Source: Klebsiella michiganensis (GTDB lineage Bacteria; Pseudomonadota; Gammaproteobacteria; Enterobacterales; Enterobacteriaceae). From it: a DNA stretch of 64,000 bases. The stretch lies in the NCBI RefSeq assembly GCF_002925905.1, contig NZ_PRDB01000002.1, positions 682,001-746,000 of the forward strand, given 5' to 3'. The notes below the pieces were generated by a model. It did not search any database. It saw only the letters and a list, made by a program, of their open reading frames with translations, and had not been told where the DNA came from. Made by a program: the position numbers and the translations under genes. This document shows, one piece after another, positions 58,231-64,000 of this stretch; within the stretch, counting starts at the first letter, position 1; each line of letters starts with the position of its first letter.

Positions 58231-58893
58231 TTATTCGACCGCCTCTGGCTCGGCGGTGAGGGCTTCCAGCAGTTCAGGCAGCGCCCGATAGCGGCCAGCG
58301 GCGCCCTGAAAACGCGCATGCTGGCTATCTTCGGCAATCACTATCGTGGCAATCCCCGCCGCCCGGGCGGCGCTAAAGCCGTTGAAGCTGTCTTCGATCA
58401 CCAGGCACCGGCTGGCGTCGAGATTCAGCTTATCCAACGTTGTCAGATACACCGCCGGATGCGGCTTGCCCTGCGCTTCATCATCCGCGCTGCAAATCAC
58501 ATCAAAATAGTGCCAGAGCGAGAGCTTGTTCAGCACGGCGGCGATAACCTGCCGGGACGAGGAGGTGGCGAGGGCAATTTTATAACCGGTATGGCGAAAA
58601 TAGCGTAACGCCTCATGCACGCCGCGCATCGGCTCGCCTTCGGCGGCGATCAGGCCAGTAATACGCTGCAATATCGCGGCCTCAAGCCGCTGCGGGGCAA
58701 GCTCAAGCTGGCAATAGCGGCACCAGGTGCGGGCAATATCGTCGAGGCGTTTGCCTTTGGTCAGGGTTTCGCACTCCTCGACGCTCGCCGTTGCTCCCCA
58801 CTGCGCGAGGGCGTCGATTTGCGCCTGCCGCCACAGGGCTTCGGAATCAATAATTACGCCATCCATGTCAAAAATCACTGCCTGAATACTCAT
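58231..58893 (-). CDS. HAD-family sugar phosphatase (YniC/beta-PGM-like)
   Basis: 220 residues from ATG 58893 (MSIQAVIFDMDGVIIDSEAL); a frame extends to 58926. It is a HAD hydrolase of the beta-phosphoglucomutase-like class: nucleophile DMDG, cap domain, motif II ALATSSSRQV, the Lys in GKPHPAVYL, and CLVIEDSFNGFSAARAAG. E. coli YniC (HxpB) is the closest named relative and dephosphorylates 2-deoxyglucose-6-phosphate and other sugar phosphates. Behind dalT it may clear non-metabolisable pentitol or sugar phosphates; that is inference. Confidence 0.85.
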   Translation of the reverse strand: MSIQAVIFDMDGVIIDSEALWRQAQIDALAQWGATASVEECETLTKGKRLDDIARTWCRYCQLELAPQRLEAAILQRITGLIAAEGEPMRGVHEALRYFRHTGYKIALATSSSRQVIAAVLNKLSLWHYFDVICSADDEAQGKPHPAVYLTTLDKLNLDASRCLVIEDSFNGFSAARAAGIATIVIAEDSQHARFQGAAGRYRALPELLEALTAEPEAVE

Positions 58894-58906
58894 CATCCAC
58901 CTCATT

Positions 58907-58931
58907 AAGGCCGGCATGCCTGGCATGCCGG
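58907..58931. repeat. Perfect GC-rich palindrome between dalT and the HAD gene
   Basis: GGCCGGCATGCC, one T, GGCATGCCGGCC: 12-bp perfect arms. There is no T run on either strand, so it is more likely an RNA stability or processing hairpin within the dal transcript than a terminator. Confidence 0.6.
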
Positions 58932-58941
58932 CCGCATCACC

Positions 58942-60219
58942 TTAAGAGAACTCCACCTGCTCGCTGGCCGGCGCTTCCTTGTGGGTAAAACCCGGCTGCT
59001 CGACGCGAATAAACGCACAGAGGAAAAAAGCCGCCACGTACAGCGCGGTATAGGCGATCACCACTCCGATGGTGCTGAAGAACGGTAGCAAAATTACTGC
59101 AATGGCCGGCGCGAGAAAGTTCGACATCCCCGCCGACAGGTTATATACCGAAATGGCCGCGCCTTTGTGCTTCGGCTCCAGCGCCGGGAAAACGGCCGCC
59201 AGCGGTACGAACGCGGCGACAAAGATCCCCAGGGCGATAGCCGGAAGCAGCGCCATCGCGAAGTTATGTCCGAAGTGCTGCGGAATGTAATAAAACGCCA
59301 GGCTGGAGAGCGCCATGCCGATGCAGCCGAACCAGCGCACCACCTTCATCCAGCCCAGTTTTTCACCCAGAATGCCCCACAGCACGTTCGAAAAAATGGT
59401 GGTGAAGAAGAAGACCGCCCACACCTGCAGCCATTCCGAGGTAGTAAAGCCCAGCTCATCGACGAACATCATCGGCATAATCACCGCAAAGCCGAACAGC
59501 GACAGGGTGTTGATAATTCGCACCATGCTCGACAGCAGAATATTGCGGTTGGTATAGAGCAGCGTCGCCGCGCGGCCCAGTTCGGCAAACTTCTCGCGGG
59601 TGGTCAGGTTCTGCATATGGTGCGGCGTTTTAATATGGCGCAGGGAAGCCAGCGCAATGATGCCGCCGGTGACGCAGAAAGCCAGCGCCAGCCACAAAGT
59701 CCCCAGCTCGCCGATATGCGGGATGGTAAAGCTCGGAATATAGCTGCCGAACACGCCGATGCCGATCGAGTAAACTGCCCAGAACCAGCCGATCGCCGAG
59801 CTGGCGTTATCGCTTTTCACGTTGTGGATAATGGCGACGATAAACGAGTAAAGGAACAGCGGATACGCGAAGCCGCGGATGCCGTAGAAAACCAGGATCA
59901 GGGCATAGTTCGCGTGACCAAGGCCGAAAACGAGGAACAGCACGTGGAACACGCACCACAGCACGAAGCCAATCATCATGGTCTTCAGCGGCGTGATGAT
60001 TTCCGCCACCACGCCGGAGATCCACGCCGACAGCGCGGCGGCCAAGCCGTAGAGGGTAAAGGCGAACGATGCCTGCGCCGGGGAGAACCCGAGCTCTTTG
60101 ATGTAGTGCGACAGGAATGCCAGTTCAAAACCGTCGCCGGTCATAAATACGGCAATGGCGATGTATCCCCAGAGCAGGTTCAGGGGTAAACCGAGCCACT
60201 GTTTATTATTGATGGACAT
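58942..60219 (-). CDS. dalT: DalT, D-arabinitol transporter (MFS)
   Basis: 425 residues with 12 predicted membrane helices, of the major facilitator polyol transporter type (LLWGYIAIAVFMTGDGFELAFLSHYIKELG). The Klebsiella ribitol and D-arabinitol transporters RbtT and DalT share this start and length. The position directly after a xylulokinase and a D-arabinitol dehydrogenase gene supports DalT over RbtT. Confidence 0.92.
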   Translation of the reverse strand: MSINNKQWLGLPLNLLWGYIAIAVFMTGDGFELAFLSHYIKELGFSPAQASFAFTLYGLAAALSAWISGVVAEIITPLKTMMIGFVLWCVFHVLFLVFGLGHANYALILVFYGIRGFAYPLFLYSFIVAIIHNVKSDNASSAIGWFWAVYSIGIGVFGSYIPSFTIPHIGELGTLWLALAFCVTGGIIALASLRHIKTPHHMQNLTTREKFAELGRAATLLYTNRNILLSSMVRIINTLSLFGFAVIMPMMFVDELGFTTSEWLQVWAVFFFTTIFSNVLWGILGEKLGWMKVVRWFGCIGMALSSLAFYYIPQHFGHNFAMALLPAIALGIFVAAFVPLAAVFPALEPKHKGAAISVYNLSAGMSNFLAPAIAVILLPFFSTIGVVIAYTALYVAAFFLCAFIRVEQPGFTHKEAPASEQVEFS

Positions 60220-60247
60220 AATGACCTCGTTTTTAGGGTACAGGAGG

Positions 60248-60273
60248 CCGCTCCGGTCAGTTCACCGGAGCGG
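60248..60273. repeat. Intercistronic hairpin between dalK and dalT
   Basis: CCGCTCCGGT (60248-60257) and ACCGGAGCGG (60264-60273) are perfect 10-bp arms around CAGTTC, without a following T run. It lies 16 bases after the dalK stop codon and may set the relative level of dalT within the operon. Confidence 0.55.
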
Positions 60274-60288
60274 TTATGGTGATAAAAA

Positions 60289-61758
60289 TTAATGCTGCCG
60301 ATAGTTCAGATCGTTTAAATACAGGGTCTTAAACTGCGCATAGCGCCGCATCAGGGTTTGATGGCGTACCGGGTCCGCGCGCCAGGTCAGCCAGATCTCC
60401 GGTTTTTCACAGACTTCGGTAATCGGTTTGCCCGCCGCCAGGCAGGCCAGCCGCGCCGCGCCCAGCGCGCCGCCGGTCTCACCGCCTTTGTGGGTCACCA
60501 CCGGCATATCGAGGATATCGGCCAACAGCTGCGCCCAGAACGGGCTGCGGGCGCCACCGCCAACCAGCGAACATTGTTCGATCTGCGTACCGCTCTCTTT
60601 CAGTACCTGCAGACCGTCGCTGATGCCGAAGCTCACCCCTTCCAGCACCGCGTAGCCGAGCTGGGCGCGCAGGCTGGAGTGGGTCATGCCCCAGAACATG
60701 CCGCGCGCGTCAGGATCGTTGTGCGGCGTACGTTCGCCGGAGAGATAGGGTAAGAAGAACGGCGCGTGGGACTTCTCCTCTTCGCTAAGTTCGGCAATCT
60801 CCTCCAGCAGCGCCACTTCCGTGGTGCCGGTCAGGCGGCAGAACCACTGCAAACAGCTGGCGGCGCTGAGCATCACGCTCATCTGATGCCACAGATTCGG
60901 CAGCACGTGACAAAACGCATGGACCGCCGACTGCGGAGCCGGACGATAGGCGTCGGTCACCACAAACAGCACCCCGGAGGTACCAAGCGAAATAAACGCA
61001 TCCCCCGGTGAAACCGCCCCGACGCCGATCGCGCTGACCGCGTTATCGCCGCCGCCTCCGGCTACCGCTACCGAGGCGTTCAGCCCCCAGCGTTCGGCCA
61101 CCTGCGGGTCAAGGGTGGCGGAAACCTCGCAGCCTTCAACCAGGGTCGGCATCTGGCTGCGCGCCAGGCCGCATTTATCCAGCAGAGCGTCGGACCAGTC
61201 GCGCTTCGCCACGTCCAGCCACAGCGTCCCGGCGGCGTCGGACATATCGGAGACTTTTTTACCGGTCATCCGGTAGCGCAGATAATCCTTCGGCAGCAGC
61301 ACCGTGGCGGTGCGCTGAAAGTTTTCCGGCTCATGGCGACGCACCCACAGCAGCTTCGGCGCGGTAAAGCCGGGCATCGCCAGGTTTCCCGCCACCTGAT
61401 GCAGCTCCGGCGCCCTCTCCTCCAGCTCCGCGCACTCCGCGGCGCAGCGGGTGTCGTTCCACAGGATTGCCGGGCGAATCACCTCCCCCTCGGCATCCAG
61501 CAGGACCGCGCCGTGCATCTGCCCGGAAAGGCCAATGGCCTTAATAGCCGGCCAGTGCTGGGCGCATTTTTCCCGCAGCGTGGTCATCAGATATTCCGTC
61601 GCCTCCCACCATGACTGCGGCGACTGTTCTGACCAGTGCGGATGGGGCCGCTGAATGCTCAGCGGCGCGCTATGGCTGGCGATAACCTCATTGTTCTCAT
61701 CAATGACCAGCGCTTTGACTTCCGATGTGCCGAGATCGATACCCAGATACATAGCCAC
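60289..61758 (-). CDS. dalK: DalK, D-xylulose kinase
   Basis: 489 residues of the FGGY carbohydrate kinase family, starting MAMYLGIDLGTSEVKALVID. It has the xylulokinase-like SLSGQMHGAVLLD, AILWNDTRCAAEC and VAGGGGDNAVSAIGVGAV, and the C-terminal FGGY signature region EQCSLVGGGARSPFWAQLLAD. It phosphorylates the D-xylulose made by DalD, feeding the pentose phosphate pathway. It begins 3 bases after the dalD stop. Confidence 0.94.
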   Translation of the reverse strand: MAMYLGIDLGTSEVKALVIDENNEVIASHSAPLSIQRPHPHWSEQSPQSWWEATEYLMTTLREKCAQHWPAIKAIGLSGQMHGAVLLDAEGEVIRPAILWNDTRCAAECAELEERAPELHQVAGNLAMPGFTAPKLLWVRRHEPENFQRTATVLLPKDYLRYRMTGKKVSDMSDAAGTLWLDVAKRDWSDALLDKCGLARSQMPTLVEGCEVSATLDPQVAERWGLNASVAVAGGGGDNAVSAIGVGAVSPGDAFISLGTSGVLFVVTDAYRPAPQSAVHAFCHVLPNLWHQMSVMLSAASCLQWFCRLTGTTEVALLEEIAELSEEEKSHAPFFLPYLSGERTPHNDPDARGMFWGMTHSSLRAQLGYAVLEGVSFGISDGLQVLKESGTQIEQCSLVGGGARSPFWAQLLADILDMPVVTHKGGETGGALGAARLACLAAGKPITEVCEKPEIWLTWRADPVRHQTLMRRYAQFKTLYLNDLNYRQH

Positions 61759-61761
61759 CTC

Positions 61762-63129
61762 TTAGTTAATCAGCGTATAAACGGCCGCCACTTTTTCGCG
61801 CATCAGCGCGAGGAAATCGGCGTTTTCGGCCAGTTCGCCAAACAGCGCTTTATCGCGGGCGTAAAGGGCCAGCGGATCGTTGGCTTCAAACATCTGATGC
61901 ACCCCCTCGGCGTCGAGGATGCCGTCCTGGTACTCATACGGCAGGGTGCCCTTGTGCCACTGCTCCATAAAGACGAAGAACAGCGCGGGCAGCATGGCGG
62001 TGGCTTGCGGGCGAACGCCGCGCTGGTAGCACTCCTGCAGGGTTGGGGCGATCATCGCCGGAATTTTCGAGAAGCCATCGGCGGCGACGCGCTGGTTGGT
62101 GTCCTGGATATATGGGTTGGTAAAGCGTTTGAGCACCACGTCGCGATAGGCCGGCAGGTCAATGCCATTATCGCCGAGGCATGGGATCACATCTTCCGTA
62201 ACGTAGCGGTCGGCAATGGCGTAGATGAAATCCGTTAGCGTGCTTTCATGAATGTACTGCTGGCCAATTAACGTTCCCGCCCACGCAATGCAGCTGTGCG
62301 AAGAGTTCAGAATGCGAATTTTCGCCTCTTCGTAAGGAATCACCGACGCCACCATCTCAACCCCGACCGCTTCCAGGTTCGGGCGTTCATCGCGGAAGTT
62401 GTTTTCCACCACCCACTGGATAAAGGTCTCGCCCATCACCGGCGCTTTATCGTCAATGCCGGTCTGCGCTTTGATGCGCGCGGGCAGGTCCGCCGCCGGG
62501 CGCGGGGTGATTCGGTCGACCATGGTGTTCGGACAGGTGGTGTTGGCGGCCATCCAGTCAATCACCGCCTGCTTGCCGGTTAGCTGCAGGAACTCAACCA
62601 TACCGTCGTGGAAGCGTTCGCCGTTATGGCGCACGTTATCGCAGTTCAGCAGAGTCAGCGGCCCGGCGTTGTCCGCCATACGCTTTTCCAGAATCCGCGC
62701 GATAGTGCCGTAAATCGTTTTGCACTCCCCTGCCAGATCGGCCTGCAAATCAGGGTTGCTGGTTTCCAGCTTATGGCGGGTATTCAGGTAGTAGCCACCT
62801 TCCGTCACGGTGAAGGCGATGACTTTGGTCTGCGGGTTTGCCCCTTCGTTAATCAGCGGCTGCAGCCCGGCCTGCCACGGCAGCAGTTTCTGAATGGAGG
62901 TGATCTCTTCATATTCACGTTCCCCTTCCGGGCTGACGGTTTCCAGCACATAGCGCCCGCCCTGCGCCGCCAGCGCCTGAACCACCTGTTCGGCGTCGTT
63001 GCGGATATTCCCCGCCGCGATGTGCCAGCGTTTATCTCCGGAAGCGATCAGACGATGCAGATACCACGCCTGATGCGCGCGATGAAAAGAACCCAGACCA
63101 ATGTGAAGCCATGTGAATTGATTGTTCAT
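61762..63129 (-). CDS. dalD: DalD, D-arabinitol 4-dehydrogenase
   Basis: 455 residues from ATG 63129 ([20 protein letters not shown]), the length of the Klebsiella DalD. It is a polyol-specific long-chain dehydrogenase with the N-terminal NAD site ([12 protein letters not shown]), the family signature [21 protein letters not shown] and [16 protein letters not shown]. It oxidises D-arabinitol to D-xylulose. First gene of dalD-dalK-dalT, divergent from the repressor gene dalR. Confidence 0.94.
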   Translation of the reverse strand: MNNQFTWLHIGLGSFHRAHQAWYLHRLIASGDKRWHIAAGNIRNDAEQVVQALAAQGGRYVLETVSPEGEREYEEITSIQKLLPWQAGLQPLINEGANPQTKVIAFTVTEGGYYLNTRHKLETSNPDLQADLAGECKTIYGTIARILEKRMADNAGPLTLLNCDNVRHNGERFHDGMVEFLQLTGKQAVIDWMAANTTCPNTMVDRITPRPAADLPARIKAQTGIDDKAPVMGETFIQWVVENNFRDERPNLEAVGVEMVASVIPYEEAKIRILNSSHSCIAWAGTLIGQQYIHESTLTDFIYAIADRYVTEDVIPCLGDNGIDLPAYRDVVLKRFTNPYIQDTNQRVAADGFSKIPAMIAPTLQECYQRGVRPQATAMLPALFFVFMEQWHKGTLPYEYQDGILDAEGVHQMFEANDPLALYARDKALFGELAENADFLALMREKVAAVYTLIN

Positions 63130-63173
63130 GTTCCGCTCTCCTTGAGTTGATGGCCTCACTGTAAATGATCAAT

Positions 63174-63246
63174 TGACCAAAATAAGAGCCACGGATCACA
63201 AAAGAACAATTACCCAATAAAATTACAAATGACCAGAAAAGAGCAA
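63174..63246. promoter_or_regulatory. Candidate operator repeats in the dalD-dalR spacer
   Basis: TGACCAAAATAAGAGC (63174-63189) and TGACCAGAAAAGAGCA (63230-63245) are a direct repeat, with starts 56 bases apart, in the 206-bp divergent spacer. The SorC-type repressor DalR may bind them. This is a pattern match only. Confidence 0.35.
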
Positions 63247-63335
63247 AAGCTTGCCAGTTTTCCCGACCACGGCGAGAATGCGGGTATTCGCCGGGCGAAA
63301 TTATCGCCGCGGCCCGACACTTAGGGCAGGAAAGC

Positions 63336-64000
63336 ATGAGCAAAGAAGATGATATCCGGCTGGATCAAAAGGTCCGCGCCGCGTGGATGTACTACATCGC
63401 CGGGCAGAATCAGAGCGAGATCGCCAACCAGCTTGGCACGTCGCGGCCGGTGGTACAGAGGCTGATCGCCGCCGCGAAAGAAGAAGGGATTGTGTCGATT
63501 AGCCTGCACCACCCGGTGGCGAACTGCCTCGACTATGCGCAGCTGCTGCAGGAGAAGTACCGGCTTATCGAGTGCAATATCGTCCCCGCCTTTAACGAAG
63601 AAAGCACCCTGGATAGCGTCTCCTTCGGCTGCTATCAGCTGATGGCCCGCTATCTGCAGGATGATAAAGAGAAAATCATCGGCCTGGGTTCCGGCCTGAC
63701 CCTGAAAAAAGCGCTGCAGCGCATCGACTTCGACAGTCTGAACACCCGCTGCGTCGCCCTGATCAGCGCCATGGACGCCGACGGCCAATGTAACTATTAC
63801 GATGACGTCCCGCTGCTGCTGACCAGCAAAATTAAGGCCAAGTACTATCAGTGGCCCGCGCCGCGCTACGCGCAGACCCAGGACGAGTACGACATGTGGT
63901 GTACCAGCCGGCTGTTTCGCAGCGTTTCCGCCGTCGCCCGCCGGGCGGACGTTATTTTTGTCGGCATTGGGCCATTAGGTACCCAAAGCCCCATCTTCAA
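63336..64000 (+). CDS. dalR: DalR, SorC-family repressor of the dal operon (partial)
   Basis: The first 221 codons from ATG 63336 run off the right edge. N-terminal helix-turn-helix: LDQKVRAAWMYYIAGQNQSE, IANQLGTSRPVVQRLIAAAK. This is followed by the SorC/DeoR-like sugar-phosphate isomerase fold (ARYLQDDKEKIIGLGSGLTL, LISAMDADGQ, AVARRADVIFVGIGPLGTQS). It is divergent from dalD. In Klebsiella DalR is the D-arabinitol-responsive repressor of dalDKT. Only the last part of the effector domain is missing. Confidence 0.9.
   Translation, partial: MSKEDDIRLDQKVRAAWMYYIAGQNQSEIANQLGTSRPVVQRLIAAAKEEGIVSISLHHPVANCLDYAQLLQEKYRLIECNIVPAFNEESTLDSVSFGCYQLMARYLQDDKEKIIGLGSGLTLKKALQRIDFDSLNTRCVALISAMDADGQCNYYDDVPLLLTSKIKAKYYQWPAPRYAQTQDEYDMWCTSRLFRSVSAVARRADVIFVGIGPLGTQSPIF

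Overview
The window looks like the chromosome of a Klebsiella-type enterobacterium (Klebsiella oxytoca complex, K. pneumoniae complex or Raoultella). The left edge carries the conserved 5' end of a Klebsiella capsule locus (galF, PAP2 phosphatase, wzi, start of wza, all on the minus strand). This is followed by the block yegH, asmA-dcd-udk, alkA, yegD, mdtABCD-baeSR, yegQ(trhP), cyaR and yegS, known from E. coli, and the right edge carries the Klebsiella D-arabinitol (dal) operon. No transposase, integrase, tRNA, rRNA or CRISPR array was recognised.

Layout. 1-5.6 kb: capsule locus start, with a JUMPstart/ops leader, candidate RcsAB boxes and two palindromic MITE-like repeats. 5.6-9.2 kb: yegH, then a GC-rich array of about 3.5 tandem copies of a 516-bp unit of unknown function, closed by a minus-strand terminator. 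9.2-14.8 kb: asmA, dcd, udk, alkA, yegD. 14.9-21 kb: a citrate synthase paralogue with a changed catalytic His, a divergent two-component system, a tiny membrane protein and a LuxR-type HTH protein. 21.2-30.9 kb: a dicarboxylate/amino-acid symporter, then an oligopeptide-type ABC transporter operon headed by a proline-iminopeptidase-like hydrolase, a LuxR solo and a second such hydrolase. 30.9-35.5 kb: an acyl-amino-acid deacylase, an Lrp-type regulator, polar amino acid permeases and binding protein, and a dimethylargininase-type enzyme. 35.9-47 kb: mdtABCD-baeSR. 47.3-51 kb: trhP, the sRNA CyaR, yegS and a ToxR-like regulator with a FidL-like partner. 51.5-58 kb: a second oligopeptide-type ABC operon behind an enolase-superfamily enzyme. 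58.2-64 kb: dalR, dalD, dalK, dalT and a HAD phosphatase.

How the parts work together. The most striking unit is 22.7-30.9 kb. The LuxR solo carries the Trp-to-Met and Tyr-to-Trp changes of the plant-responsive OryR/PipR subfamily. It lies between two iminopeptidase-like genes, and both of these have a near-identical 18-bp dyad upstream, with one also controlling a peptide transporter. This reads as a complete sense-import-hydrolyse circuit for a plant-derived or peptide-like signal. The arginine-related cluster at 30.9-35.5 kb and the enolase-transporter cluster at 51.5-58 kb look like further catabolic islands of a plant- or soil-associated lifestyle. The 516-bp tandem array has no assigned function and is the least explained DNA here.
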